Source: Labrys sp. WJW
Lineage (GTDB): Bacteria; Pseudomonadota; Alphaproteobacteria; Rhizobiales; Labraceae
Length of the DNA: 64,000 nucleotides
Direction: 5' to 3'
Assembly (NCBI RefSeq): GCF_001676615.1
Contig: NZ_LYXZ01000002.1
Location: forward strand, 62,001 to 126,000
Shown here: one piece after another, positions 35,137-45,972 of the stretch
How the letters are laid out: each line of letters opens with the position of its first letter
How positions within the stretch are numbered: the stretch's first letter is position 1
Notes under the pieces: generated by a model
What the model saw: the letters and a program-made list of their open reading frames with translations, nothing else
The model's database searches: none
Told to the model about the DNA's origin: nothing
Position numbers and translations under genes: made by a program

Positions 35137-36801
35137 ATGACGATCAACCTCAAAATGCCGGATATCCGGGAGTTGAAGCCGCGTATCACCGTGTTCGGCG
35201 TTGGTGGGGCTGGCGGCAACGCCGTCAACAACATGATCGAGGCCGGACTGGAAGGCGTTGACTTCGTCGTCGCCAACACCGATGCGCAGGCTCTGACCCT
35301 TTCCAAGGCCGACCGCATCGTCCAGATGGGCATCCAGGTTACCGAGGGTCTCGGCGCCGGTTCGCAGCCCGAGGTCGGCCGCGCTGCCGCTGAGGAAGTG
35401 ATCGACGAGATCCGCGATCATCTCAATGGCGTCCACATGGTCTTCGTCACCGCCGGCATGGGCGGCGGCACGGGTACCGGCGCTGCCCCGGTGATCGCCC
35501 GCGTCGCCCGCGAGGTCGGTATCCTCACCGTCGGTGTCGTCACCAAGCCCTTCCATTTCGAAGGCCTGCGCCGCATGCGCCTGGCCGAGTCCGGCATCGC
35601 CGAGCTCCAGAAGAGCGTCGATACCCTCATCGTCATTCCGAACCAGAACCTGTTCCGGGTCGCCAACGACAAGACCACCTTCGCCGACGCCTTCGCCATG
35701 GCCGACCAGGTGCTCTATTCGGGCGTCGCCTCGATCACCGACCTGATGGTCAAGCCCGGCCTGATCAACCTCGACTTTGCCGACGTCCGCGCCGTGATGC
35801 GCGAGATGGGCAAGGCGATGATGGGCACCGGCGAAGCCTCGGGCGAGCGCCGCGCGATCCTGGCCGCCGAAGCGGCGATCGCCAACCCGCTGCTCGACGA
35901 CGTCTCGATGAAGGGCGCCCGCGGCCTGCTGATCTCGATCACCGGCGGCCCCGACATGATGCTCTACGAGCTCGACGAGGCGGCGACCCGTATTCGTGAA
36001 GAGGTCGATCCGGAAGCCAACATCATTCTGGGCGCGACCCAGGATCCGTCGCTGGAAGGCACGATGCGCGTGTCGGTGGTCGCCACCGGCATTGACTCGG
36101 CCATCCTGCCCCAGGCTTCGCCCTCCAAGGATGACATTCGCCTGGCGGAAATGACCCAGCGCGTGCGTGACCAGGCTGCTGCCCAGGCCGCTCAGGCTGC
36201 CCGCGTTGCCGCGCCGCGCAATGTCGCGCCGGTGGCTCAGGCTCCGGTGGCGATCGAGCCTGCCCCGATCCAGCAGGAAATCGCCCAGCCGGTGCCAGTA
36301 GCTCCCGTGGAGCCGGTGGCTGCCGCCAATGACGTGACGCTGCGCCCGCTGGCGCCCAAGCCGACCCTGTTCCGCGAGCCGGTTGTCGAAGAAGCACCCC
36401 GCGCTCCCGAGCATCATCCCGAGCCCGAGCATTTCGTGCCCCCGGCGCCGGAGCGGGCCGTCGTCCGTCCGCCGCGCATGCCGCGCATCGAGGATCTGCC
36501 CATGCCGGCGCAGGCCCAGATTGCCGCCCAGCGTGGTCCGGAAGCCCCCCAGGCCGGCGACAAGAAGCGCATGACGCTGCTCCAGCGCCTGGCTGCCGTC
36601 GGCCTCGGCCGACCCGAGACGGATGAAGTCGAACATGAGCCGGCCCCCGTCGCGCGCCAGCCCGAACCGCGCCAGGCTCCGCCGCGCCCGCCGGAAGCCC
36701 AGCGTCGTCCGCCGGCGCCACGTCCGGCCCCGCAGCAGTCGCGTTCGATCGAGGACGACCAGCTCGAGATTCCGGCCTTCCTGCGCCGCCATTCGAATTG
36801 A
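35137..36801 (+). CDS. ftsZ: cell division protein FtsZ
   Basis: The tubulin-like GTPase that forms the Z-ring. The 554-residue protein has a conserved core (residues 1-320) with [22 protein letters not shown], the tubulin signature [16 protein letters not shown] (about residues 104-119) and the T7 loop [12 protein letters not shown] long Pro/Ala/Gln-rich linker follows (about 330-535) and then the conserved C-terminal peptide [14 protein letters not shown], which binds FtsA. The long linker is typical of Hyphomicrobiales. ATG 35137 follows AAGAGGCG; the in-frame TTG 35119 is rejected. A strong terminator follows. Confidence 0.98.
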   Translation: MTINLKMPDIRELKPRITVFGVGGAGGNAVNNMIEAGLEGVDFVVANTDAQALTLSKADRIVQMGIQVTEGLGAGSQPEVGRAAAEEVIDEIRDHLNGVHMVFVTAGMGGGTGTGAAPVIARVAREVGILTVGVVTKPFHFEGLRRMRLAESGIAELQKSVDTLIVIPNQNLFRVANDKTTFADAFAMADQVLYSGVASITDLMVKPGLINLDFADVRAVMREMGKAMMGTGEASGERRAILAAEAAIANPLLDDVSMKGARGLLISITGGPDMMLYELDEAATRIREEVDPEANIILGATQDPSLEGTMRVSVVATGIDSAILPQASPSKDDIRLAEMTQRVRDQAAAQAAQAARVAAPRNVAPVAQAPVAIEPAPIQQEIAQPVPVAPVEPVAAANDVTLRPLAPKPTLFREPVVEEAPRAPEHHPEPEHFVPPAPERAVVRPPRMPRIEDLPMPAQAQIAAQRGPEAPQAGDKKRMTLLQRLAAVGLGRPETDEVEHEPAPVARQPEPRQAPPRPPEAQRRPPAPRPAPQQSRSIEDDQLEIPAFLRRHSN

Positions 36802-37127
36802 GGCCGATTTCGCCTTCGTGACGAAATCGTAACCATAGTGCGGATCAATGACGGCCCGGGTACATCGCCCGGGCCGTAGTTTTTTGAAATGATTAAGGAT
36901 TTTAAAACTAGGGTCACAAGCCGGAACTTGGCGAGCTTGTGTTACAGACCGTAAGAAAGCGTGATTTGGCTAAAGCTTTGGTTTTTGCTTTACGTATTTT
37001 CGAAGAAAGGTCCGAGTCCATGCCCTCGTGGCAAGGAATGATAGGACCAGGTGGTCAAACAGAAAGCAGGCCGGTCTAGTTTCGGTTGGGTACCGCCACC
37101 CTGGCGGACGGCTTGTGGAATACGCAC
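36802..37127. other. 326-bp gap between ftsZ and lpxC
   Basis: It holds the ftsZ terminator (36851-36885), TTAA-N5-TTAA at 36893-36905, a 7-bp inverted repeat (CACAAGC 36915-36921 with GCTTGTG 36935-36941), and an AT-rich stretch (about 36961-37010) that could carry the lpxC promoter, without clear -35/-10 boxes. No gene seen. Confidence 0.6.
36851..36885 (+). terminator. intrinsic terminator after ftsZ
   Basis: ACGGCCCGGG (36851-36860) pairs with CCCGGGCCGT (36868-36877), loop TACATCG, followed by AG and six T residues (36880-36885). It ends the ftsQAZ transcript. Confidence 0.92.
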
Positions 37128-38087
37128 ATGAAATCTGGTTTCCAGACGACTTTGAATGACCGTGTATCCCTCGAAGGGATTGGTGTCCATTCTGGCAAGC
37201 CTGTCTCCATCACTCTGCATCCGAGCGAGGCCGACAGCGGCATCGTTTTCCTGCGCACGCATCTGGAGAACGGACGTGAGCGGGAGATCCTCGCCCATTA
37301 TCACAACGTCGTCGATACGCGCCTGTGCACGGTTGTTGGTGATGTCACGCGGGCTTCGGTTGCCACCATCGAGCATCTGATGGCGGCGCTGCGGGGCCTG
37401 GGCATCGACAATGTCACAGTTGAAGTCGACAGCGCCGAAATCCCGGTGATGGACGGTTCGTCCGCGCCCTTCATCGAGGCGATTGATCAGGTCGGCATCG
37501 CCACGCTGCGGGCGCGCCGCCGGCAGATCAAGGTGCTCAAGCCGGTCCGCGTCGAGATGGGCCGCGCCTGGGCCGAACTGACGCCCTGGGACAAGTCCGG
37601 CAATGCGGGCTTCCGCCTCGATGTCGAGATCGATTTCGAGACGCCCCTGATCGGCCGCCAGCGCCGTGCGCTTGACCTGACACCCGACAACTTCCGTCGT
37701 GAACTGTCGCGGGCCCGTACCTTCGGCTTCGTCAAGGATGTCGAACAGTTGTGGGAGAGGGGCCTTGCGCTCGGCTCGTCCCTGGAGAATTCGGTTGCCC
37801 TGAGCGAGGACCGCATCCTCAATCCGGAAGGCCTTCGCTATGCCGATGAATTCGTGCGTCACAAGATGCTCGATGCGGTGGGCGATCTGGCTCTCGCCGG
37901 CGCTCCGCTGATCGGCCAGTTCCGCTCCTATTGCGGCGGACATCGCGTCAATTACATGATGCTTCAGGCCCTGTTCGCGGACGACAGCGCCTGGACCATG
38001 GTTGATGCACCGGTACGTCGCGAGAGCGGCCATGCCGAGCTCTCCAGCGGCCTGGCTGCAGCGGCCTTCGCGCCTGATACCAATTGA
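37128..38087 (+). CDS. lpxC: UDP-3-O-acyl-N-acetylglucosamine deacetylase
   Basis: LpxC is the committed zinc deacetylase of lipid A synthesis. The 319-residue protein begins MKSGFQTTLNDRVSLEGIGVHSGKPVSITLHP, matching the family start at ATG 37128. The zinc-His block TIEHLMAALRGLGIDN lies at about residues 77-92, then MDGSSAPF, the catalytic-domain RARTFGFVKDVEQLWERGLALG and DEFVRHKMLDAVGDLALAG (zinc His and Asp), and GHRVNYMMLQALF near the end. It is the usual neighbour of ftsZ in alphaproteobacteria. A probable promoter for the next gene lies 22 bp past the stop. Confidence 0.97.
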   Translation: MKSGFQTTLNDRVSLEGIGVHSGKPVSITLHPSEADSGIVFLRTHLENGREREILAHYHNVVDTRLCTVVGDVTRASVATIEHLMAALRGLGIDNVTVEVDSAEIPVMDGSSAPFIEAIDQVGIATLRARRRQIKVLKPVRVEMGRAWAELTPWDKSGNAGFRLDVEIDFETPLIGRQRRALDLTPDNFRRELSRARTFGFVKDVEQLWERGLALGSSLENSVALSEDRILNPEGLRYADEFVRHKMLDAVGDLALAGAPLIGQFRSYCGGHRVNYMMLQALFADDSAWTMVDAPVRRESGHAELSSGLAAAAFAPDTN

Positions 38088-38450
38088 GTGTGAAGGCTTT
38101 TGCCTCGCTTGACAGCGCCGCCGCAAAGCATTGTACAATTTTGCAGAGGCGGTGGCGCTTGGCCGGACAATCGGCTACAAGGGCCCCTGCATTGCTGCCG
38201 GCATAACGGCCTATCCGTCTGGACGGGCCGGTGCTGGTCGTGAATGTCGAACCACGAAGTCTTAACGTTGTGGTGCGAAGCTGATGGATGGTGTCATCCG
38301 CCGGAAACGCGCGACAATGCCGGTACGGGAGTGTTTTGCGATTTGGTGGAATCACCAGGAATCGCAAAGACGCGTCCAAACAAAGAGTGAGAGCAAAAGG
38401 GCGTTTGCGCCTAAACGCGCTTTGCTCGAGTCGAAGTAGAGGTCTGAGTG
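38088..38450. other. 363-bp gap between lpxC and bamD
   Basis: A strong-looking promoter at 38109-38139 is followed by about 300 bases of leader before bamD. The leader contains an 11-bp near-perfect inverted repeat (AGCGCCGCCGC near 38114 with GCGGTGGCGCT near 38149, one mismatch, spanning the -10 region) and a smaller ACCAC/GTGGT hairpin near 38250. The open frame 38288-38563 overlaps bamD out of frame and is not supported. Confidence 0.5.
38109..38139 (+). promoter_or_regulatory. sigma70-like promoter upstream of bamD
   Basis: A perfect TTGACA -35 box lies at 38109-38114. Two overlapping -10 candidates follow: TGTACA at 38132-38137 (17-bp spacing) and TACAAT at 38134-38139 (19-bp spacing). 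It is the best promoter match in the window and implies separate transcription of bamD with a leader of about 300 nt. Confidence 0.6.
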
Positions 38451-39317
38451 ATGCCGCTGCGTTCCCTCTCGTCTTCCCGCACCGTCGCGACGCGGCTCGC
38501 GGTTCGTGCCGTCGCCATTGCGCTGATGGCGACGCCGCTGGCCGCCTGCGGTTTTTGGGATGACGATCCGGGCTACAAGACCCAGGCGACCGACCCGCCT
38601 GATCTTCTCTACAACCAGGGCCTCGTCGCCATGAAGGGCGGCGACTATTCCAAGGCCTCCAAGCGTTTCGAATCGCTCGACAAGCAATATCCGCAGACGG
38701 AATGGCAGAAGAAAGCCATTCTGATGATGGCTTATTCGAATTACACGTCCGGCAATTACGACGATGCCATCACCTCGTCGCGCCGTTACGTGACCCTGTG
38801 GCCGAACGACAAGGACGCGGCCTACATGACTTATATCTGGGCCAACTCCCAGTATAAGCAGATCCCCGACATCACACGCGACCAGGACCGGGCCAGCCAG
38901 GCACTTGCCGGCTTCCAGAAGGTCGTTACCGACTATCCCAAGTCGGAATATGTCAGCGATTCCAAGTTCAAGATCCAGGTCGTGCGCGACCAGCTCGCCG
39001 GCAAGGAAATGGAGATCGGCCGCTTCTACCAGAAGCAGCAGAACTATTCCGCTGCGGTCAACCGTTACAAGACCGTGGTCAAGGACTATGCCCAGACCCG
39101 GCAGATCGAAGAAGCGCTGAGCCGCCTGACGGAATGCTACATGGCGCTCGGCCTATCTGCCGAGGCGCAGACTGCCGCCGCCATTCTGGGCCACAACTAT
39201 CCCAACAGCCAGTGGTACAAGGATGCCTATACGCTGGTGAAATCGCATGGCCTGGAGCCGCGCGAAGACACCGACTCGTGGCTGAGCCGGACATTCCGCA
39301 ACGCGATCACGCTCTGA
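38451..39317 (+). CDS. bamD: outer membrane assembly lipoprotein BamD
   Basis: An essential lipoprotein of the BAM complex that inserts outer-membrane beta-barrels. The 288-residue product has a lipoprotein signal with the lipobox LAAC (Cys33, MATPLAACGFWDDD). It then has TPR-like repeats: PDLLYNQGLVAMKGGDYSKASKRFESLDKQYPQTEWQKKAILMMAYSNY and EIGRFYQKQQNYSAAVNRYKTVVKDYAQTRQIEEALSRLTECY. ATG 38451 is preferred over GTG 38448; AGAGG lies about ten bases before it. The position between lpxC and recN is the standard alphaproteobacterial order. Confidence 0.96.
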   Translation: MPLRSLSSSRTVATRLAVRAVAIALMATPLAACGFWDDDPGYKTQATDPPDLLYNQGLVAMKGGDYSKASKRFESLDKQYPQTEWQKKAILMMAYSNYTSGNYDDAITSSRRYVTLWPNDKDAAYMTYIWANSQYKQIPDITRDQDRASQALAGFQKVVTDYPKSEYVSDSKFKIQVVRDQLAGKEMEIGRFYQKQQNYSAAVNRYKTVVKDYAQTRQIEEALSRLTECYMALGLSAEAQTAAAILGHNYPNSQWYKDAYTLVKSHGLEPREDTDSWLSRTFRNAITL

Positions 39318-39342
39318 AACGTGGCGTAGACAATCGAGTTTC

Positions 39343-39374
39343 GAAAGGGCCGGTCGCAAGATCGGCCCTTTCCT
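39343..39374 (+). terminator. intrinsic-type terminator after bamD
   Basis: GAAAGGGCCGGTC (39343-39355) pairs with GATCGGCCCTTTC (39360-39372) around GCAA, with one wobble. The 3' arm ends in TTTCCTT, giving a short U-rich tail. It lies 26 bp after the bamD stop. Confidence 0.75.
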
Positions 39375-39432
39375 TGTGCGCAGCCTGATGTTTTGTCATG
39401 CGACGCAGGCGCAAGCCCGGTATAGAACTGTC

Positions 39433-41130
39433 ATGCTCGTTCAACTGGCCATCCGCGATATCGTCCTGATCGACCGGCTCGACCTCGAATTCGTCGCGGG
39501 GCTGTCCGTGTTGACCGGCGAGACCGGTGCCGGCAAGTCGATCCTGCTCGACGCCTTTGCCTTGGCGCTTGGTGGACGTGGCGACGGTTCCCTGGTGCGT
39601 CATGGCACGGGCCAGGGCCAGGTCAGCGCGGTCTTCGACGTTTCGGCCGATCATGCGGCCCGTGCGGTGCTGAAGGCGAACGACATTTCCGATGACGGCG
39701 ACCTGATCCTGCGGCGCGTGCAGATGGCGGACGGCCGGACCCGAGCCTTCATCAACGATCAGCCCGTCAGCGTGCAGGTGCTGCGCGCCACGGGAGCAGC
39801 TCTGGTCGAGATCCACGGCCAGCATGACGATCGGGCCTTGACCGATCCCGCCTCCCACCGCGCGCTCCTCGATGCCTTCGGGGGGCTGGAGGATCTGGCG
39901 GCCGATGTTGCCGGCAAGCATGCGGCCTGGCGCAAGGCCACGCAGTCGCTGGCACAGCATCGAGCCAGGCTGGAAAAGGCCCGGGCGGAGGGCGACTGGC
40001 TGCGCCATTCCGTCGATGAACTCGGCAAGCTCGATGTCCAAGCCGGCGAGGAAGAAGCCCTGGCCGAGCGGCGCACCCATATGATGCAGGCCGAGAAGAT
40101 CGCCGTCGATCTCAAGGAAGCCTATGAGGGGGTCGGCGGCAACGGCTCTCCCACACCGTCGCTGGCGGCCATCATCCGGCGCCTCGAGCGGCGGGGTGCC
40201 CAGGCGCCACGCCTGGTCGAGCCGGCGATTGCCTCGCTGGACCAGGCGCTCAACGCCCTGGAAGAAGCCCGCATCGCGCTGCAGACAGCATTGGACGAGG
40301 CCGATTTCGACCCGGCCGAACTGGAGCGCCTGGAAGAGCGTCTGTTCGCCCTGCGCGCGGCCAGCCGCAAATATGATGTCTCCGTCGAGGACCTGCCGGC
40401 ACTGGCCGAGCGTTATGCGGCGGATCTTGCCGCCCTAGACGAGGGGGAAGGGCAGCTGCAGACCCTGGAGCAGGCCGATCGCGCCGCCCGTCTCGCCTAT
40501 GAGGCCGAGGCGGCGGTGCTCTCCGACAAACGCAGAGCCACCGCCGGCCAGCTCGATGCTGCCGTCAACGGCGAATTGCCGCCGCTGAAGCTCGACAGGG
40601 CGAAGTTCACCACTTCGGTGGAGAGCGACAAGACCCTGGCCTCTCCCGATGGGTTCGACAGGGTCGAGTTCTGGGTCCAGACCAATCCCGGCACCCGGCC
40701 TGGGCCGATGATGAAGGTGGCGTCGGGCGGCGAGCTTTCGCGTTTCATGCTGGCCCTCAAGGTCGCGTTGGCCGATCGCGGTTCGGCGCCGACGCTGGTG
40801 TTCGACGAGATCGATTCCGGCGTGGGCGGTGCCGTTGCCGATGCCATCGGCCAGCGCCTGGCGCGACTGGCGGGAAAGGTCCAGGTCATCAACGTCACCC
40901 ATGCGCCGCAGGTCGCGGCGCGTGCTTCCACCCATTTCCTCATCGCCAAGCAGGCGGAAGGCAAGGACAGGGTCGCCACCCGCGTCTCGCCCCTCGACAC
41001 CGACAAACGGCGCGAGGAAATCGCCCGTATGCTCGCCGGCGCCCATGTGACCGACGAAGCGAGGGCGGCGGCGGACAGGCTGCTGGGGGGCGGGGCTTCA
41101 GACCCGGCATCTGACTTCATTGCTGAGTAA
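39433..41130 (+). CDS. recN: DNA repair protein RecN
   Basis: This SMC-like ATPase acts in double-strand break repair. The 565-residue protein has Walker A VLTGETGAGKSILLDAFALALGGRG at about residues 26-50, ALVEIHGQHDDRALTDPASHRALLDAFGG, a central coiled coil (about 150-350), the signature MKVASGGELSRFMLALKVALADRG, Walker B LVFDEIDSGVGG and the NVTHAPQVAA switch. ATG 39433 (MLVQLAIRDIVLID) is the family start. The normal end lies near EARAAADRLLGG; the last residues (GGASDPASDFIAE) come from a repeat copy at 41089-41108, and a second, inverted copy follows the stop. Confidence 0.97.
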   Translation: MLVQLAIRDIVLIDRLDLEFVAGLSVLTGETGAGKSILLDAFALALGGRGDGSLVRHGTGQGQVSAVFDVSADHAARAVLKANDISDDGDLILRRVQMADGRTRAFINDQPVSVQVLRATGAALVEIHGQHDDRALTDPASHRALLDAFGGLEDLAADVAGKHAAWRKATQSLAQHRARLEKARAEGDWLRHSVDELGKLDVQAGEEEALAERRTHMMQAEKIAVDLKEAYEGVGGNGSPTPSLAAIIRRLERRGAQAPRLVEPAIASLDQALNALEEARIALQTALDEADFDPAELERLEERLFALRAASRKYDVSVEDLPALAERYAADLAALDEGEGQLQTLEQADRAARLAYEAEAAVLSDKRRATAGQLDAAVNGELPPLKLDRAKFTTSVESDKTLASPDGFDRVEFWVQTNPGTRPGPMMKVASGGELSRFMLALKVALADRGSAPTLVFDEIDSGVGGAVADAIGQRLARLAGKVQVINVTHAPQVAARASTHFLIAKQAEGKDRVATRVSPLDTDKRREEIARMLAGAHVTDEARAAADRLLGGGASDPASDFIAE

Positions 41131-41159
41131 TAGTGGCGGGTCTGAAGACCCGCCCCCCA
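41084..41159. repeat. inverted pair of GGCGGGTC elements spanning the recN stop
   Basis: Copy A (41084-41108, inside recN) and copy B (41135-41159, after the stop) match as inverted repeats at 23 of 25 positions. Copy B contains the perfect hairpin GGCGGGTC TGAA GACCCGCC (41135-41154). The recN TAA at 41128-41130 lies between them. Confidence 0.8.
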
Positions 41160-41202
41160 ACCCGTGCCGTCCCCTCTGCCCCGATTGGAATGGTTGTGTT
41201 AA

Positions 41203-43843
<2,641 letters not shown>

Positions 43844-43860
43844 AGGCTGGCGCTGCAGCG

Positions 43861-43879
43861 GATGCAACTTTCATCCAAG
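43861..43879. promoter_or_regulatory. AraC-regulator box 1
   Basis: GATGCAACTTTCATCCAAG is repeated with one change at 44820-44838, upstream of azlC. Here it lies 32 bp before the start of the AraC gene and 20 bp before TATCTT (43900-43905), a plausible -10. The shared spacing suggests a binding site for the AraC protein at or near the -35 position. Confidence 0.65.
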
Positions 43880-43911
43880 CAATTTGCCGACAAAGGCACT
43901 ATCTTAACGGC

Positions 43912-44769
43912 ATGCCGTCGCAGTCCACTGCCTTCACCACGCTCGAGGATGCCGCCGAACGAGGCGATGCCGTCCGGTTCTGGCGCGAGCAGCGCTATGA
44001 CGGACTGGAGTGCCTGAGCGCGATCTTTCGCCGGCATCGCTATGTGCCCCATACCCACGAGACCTATGCGATCGCTGCCGTGCTCGACGGTTGCGAGGCC
44101 TTCTCGCATCGCGGCAGCCGGCACTACGCTTCGCCGGGAAGTTTCGCGATGGTCTGCCCGGACGAACTGCATGATGGCGAGCCTGCGGGCGAGGGATTCG
44201 TCTACCGCGTGCTCTATCCCACCGTCGATCTGATGCGTTCCGTCGCCGAGGACACTTTCGGCCGACCGGTTGCCGGGACGCCCTGGTTCGACCGTTCGGT
44301 GATCGACGATCCTGCCCTGGCCGCCGATCTGGTGACGCTGCAGATCGCGCTCAGCGACCCCGCCGTGACCTTGCTTGAACGCGATGCCAGGCTCAGCCGC
44401 TTCTTTTCGGCGCTGCTCGGGCGTTGGGGCTGTTATGGCGAGCCGATCAGGCTCGGCGACGAGAGCGGGCCACTCACCAAGGCGCGGGCCTATCTGGACC
44501 AGCATTTCGAGCGCGATGTCGGGCTCGACGAGCTCGCTGCGGTGGCAGGGCTCAATCGCAGCCATCTGGTGCGTTCCTTCCGCAAGGCCATGGGCACCAC
44601 GCCGCATGCCTATCTCACCGACCGGCGCTATCGCGCGGCGAGGCGCCTGCTGGCGGCGGGTGAGGGACCGGCGGAGGTGGCGGCAGCCTGCGGCTTCTAC
44701 GACCAGAGCCACCTCAACCGGGTGTTCAAGGCGCGCATGGGCGTGACGCCGGGAGCGTTTCGCGGGTGA
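43912..44769 (+). CDS. AraC-family transcriptional regulator
   Basis: A 285-residue regulator with an N-terminal cupin-like AraC ligand domain (HRYVPHTHETYAIAAVLDGCEAFSHRGSRHYASPGSFAMVCPDELHDGEPAG, about residues 38-88) and a C-terminal double HTH (AYLDQHFERDVGLDELAAVAGLNRSHLVRSFRKAMGTTPHAYL ... EVAAACGFYDQSHLNRVFKARMGVTPGAF). ATG 43912 (MPSQSTAF) is the best start; a longer frame upstream overlaps the previous gene. The neighbouring azlCD on the same strand, and the box shared with its own promoter, suggest it regulates both. Effector unknown, perhaps an amino acid. Confidence 0.92.
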   Translation: MPSQSTAFTTLEDAAERGDAVRFWREQRYDGLECLSAIFRRHRYVPHTHETYAIAAVLDGCEAFSHRGSRHYASPGSFAMVCPDELHDGEPAGEGFVYRVLYPTVDLMRSVAEDTFGRPVAGTPWFDRSVIDDPALAADLVTLQIALSDPAVTLLERDARLSRFFSALLGRWGCYGEPIRLGDESGPLTKARAYLDQHFERDVGLDELAAVAGLNRSHLVRSFRKAMGTTPHAYLTDRRYRAARRLLAAGEGPAEVAAACGFYDQSHLNRVFKARMGVTPGAFRG

Positions 44770-44770
44770 T

Positions 44771-44818
44771 GGAGTGTCGCCCCCTGGCCGACAAATGTCA
44801 GCCAGAGGCTGACACTCC
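44771..44818. repeat. 23-bp imperfect hairpin between the AraC gene and azlC
   Basis: 44771-44793 pairs with 44796-44818 at 19 of 23 positions around an AA loop; the outer ends GGAGTGTC/GACACTCC are perfect. It begins two bases after the AraC stop and ends one base before AraC box 2. It may terminate the AraC transcript. Confidence 0.7.
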
Positions 44819-44819
44819 T

Positions 44820-44838
44820 GATGCAACTTTTATCCAAG
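44820..44838. promoter_or_regulatory. AraC-regulator box 2
   Basis: GATGCAACTTTTATCCAAG matches box 1 at 18 of 19 positions. It is followed, at the same spacing as box 1, by a TATTGA -10 candidate (44859-44864), and lies 50 bp before the azlC start. Confidence 0.65.
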
Positions 44839-44888
44839 ACCGGCGGTTGCACGGCGCCTATTGAGACGGCTCCATCAGGAGCTCTCCC

Positions 44889-45608
44889 TTGTCTGCCCGT
44901 TCCGAAATCCGTTCCGCGTTGATCGACATCGCCCCGCCTGCCTTGGCGGCGGTGCCGATCGGTTTCCTGTTCGGCGCCATCGCCGTCTCCAAAGGCCTGT
45001 CGCCTTTCGAGACGGCCCTGATGTCGATCATCGTGTTCGCCGGCAGCGCGCAATTTGCCGCCCTCGAGCAATGGGTGCAGCCGGTGCCGATCCTGACCCT
45101 GGCTTTCGGCACCCTGCTGATCAATTGCCGCCATATCCTGATGGGAGCCTCGCTCACCCCCAAGACGCGGCTCTTCTCGCCTGCCCAGCGTTTTCTCGGC
45201 TTCTTCATGATGGCCGACGAGAACTGGGCGATGTCGGAGCGCCGGGCCGGCCAGACCGAGCTGACGCCGACCTATTATTTCGCCATGTCGGTGTTCTTCT
45301 ATCTCAATTGGGTGCTGTGGAGCACGGCGGGCAGCTTCGTTGGCCAGCTCCTCGGCGATCCCGCACGCTACGGCGCCGATTTCGCTTTCACCGCTCTGTT
45401 CATCGGCCTGATCGCAGGGTTCTGGGAAGGCCGCAGCTCGGCGGCTGCGATCATCACCAGCGCCGTCGTGGCGGCCCTGGTCTATCTCAAGATCGGGGCG
45501 CCCTGGCACGTGCCCGCCGGGGCGCTGGCCGGCATTCTGGCCGCTTTCCTCACCGGCCATCCCGGCCGCAGTAAGCTCGATGCCAAGGAGGCCGTCGATG
45601 TCGTTTGA
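44889..45608 (+). CDS. azlC: AzlC family branched-chain amino acid exporter, large subunit
   Basis: AzlC with AzlD forms an inner-membrane exporter of branched-chain amino acids or their analogues (YgaZ/YgaH in E. coli). The 239-residue polytopic protein carries AAVPIGFLFGAIAVSKGLSPFETALMSIIVFAGSAQFAALE and LTLAFGTLLINCRHILMGASL (about residues 70-90), the AzlC signature, then MADENWAM. Translation starts at TTG 44889, eight bases after AGGAG. Its end overlaps azlD by 11 bp. The preceding AraC gene and shared promoter box suggest specific regulation. Confidence 0.93.
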   Translation: MSARSEIRSALIDIAPPALAAVPIGFLFGAIAVSKGLSPFETALMSIIVFAGSAQFAALEQWVQPVPILTLAFGTLLINCRHILMGASLTPKTRLFSPAQRFLGFFMMADENWAMSERRAGQTELTPTYYFAMSVFFYLNWVLWSTAGSFVGQLLGDPARYGADFAFTALFIGLIAGFWEGRSSAAAIITSAVVAALVYLKIGAPWHVPAGALAGILAAFLTGHPGRSKLDAKEAVDVV

Positions 45609-45900
45609 TCCCCACACGGTGGCGGCGATCCTGACCATGGCGCTGGTGACCTATGCCACCCGCGTGGCCGGCATCTTCCTGGACGGCCGCCTTGCCCTGA
45701 GCGGCCGGACCAAGGCCGCTTTCGACGCCATTCCGGCGGCCGTTCTGGTTTCGGTGATCGCACCGGTCGCGCTCGCCACCGGGCCGGCCGAAACCATCGC
45801 CGCCGCCATCACCGTGGTTTCCGCCACGCGCATGCCGCTGCTGGTGACCATCGTGGTTGGCGTGGTGAGCGTGGTGCTGCTGAGGATGATGATGGGTTGA
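45598..45900 (+). CDS. azlD: AzlD family branched-chain amino acid exporter, small subunit
   Basis: The small partner of AzlC. The 100-residue protein has three to four hydrophobic segments and the AzlD pattern VAAILTMALVTYATRVAGIFLDGRLALSG at the start, AAFDAIPAAVLVSVIAPVALATG in the middle and MPLLVTIVVGVVSVVLLRMMMG at the end. ATG 45598 follows AGGAGG and overlaps the azlC end, giving translational coupling. A terminator with a T-run follows directly. Confidence 0.93.
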   Translation: MSFDPHTVAAILTMALVTYATRVAGIFLDGRLALSGRTKAAFDAIPAAVLVSVIAPVALATGPAETIAAAITVVSATRMPLLVTIVVGVVSVVLLRMMMG

Positions 45901-45929
45901 GAGGAGGGGTTTCGGACCCGCCTCTTTTT
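45901..45929 (+). terminator. intrinsic terminator after azlD (GGCGGGTC family)
   Basis: GAGGAGGGGT and GACCCGCCTC form a stem around TTCG (45901-45924), followed by TTTTT (45925-45929). The core 45903-45922 matches the GGCGGGTC family at 16 of 20 positions, here with a real T-run. Confidence 0.8.
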
Positions 45930-45972
45930 CAACGATTATGCGTCGCAAGCCCGGCCCGAAGGCAAGCCTCCG

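Noticed and set aside
33200..36792. 593- and 601-residue minus-strand open frames opposite ftsQ-ftsA and ftsZ
   Set aside because: The sense strand encodes FtsQ, FtsA and FtsZ with all signatures. The antisense products are codon-bias artefacts.
38288..38563. 91-residue open frame before and overlapping bamD
   Set aside because: It is Arg-rich, out of frame with bamD across 110 bp, and lacks a ribosome-binding site and similarity.
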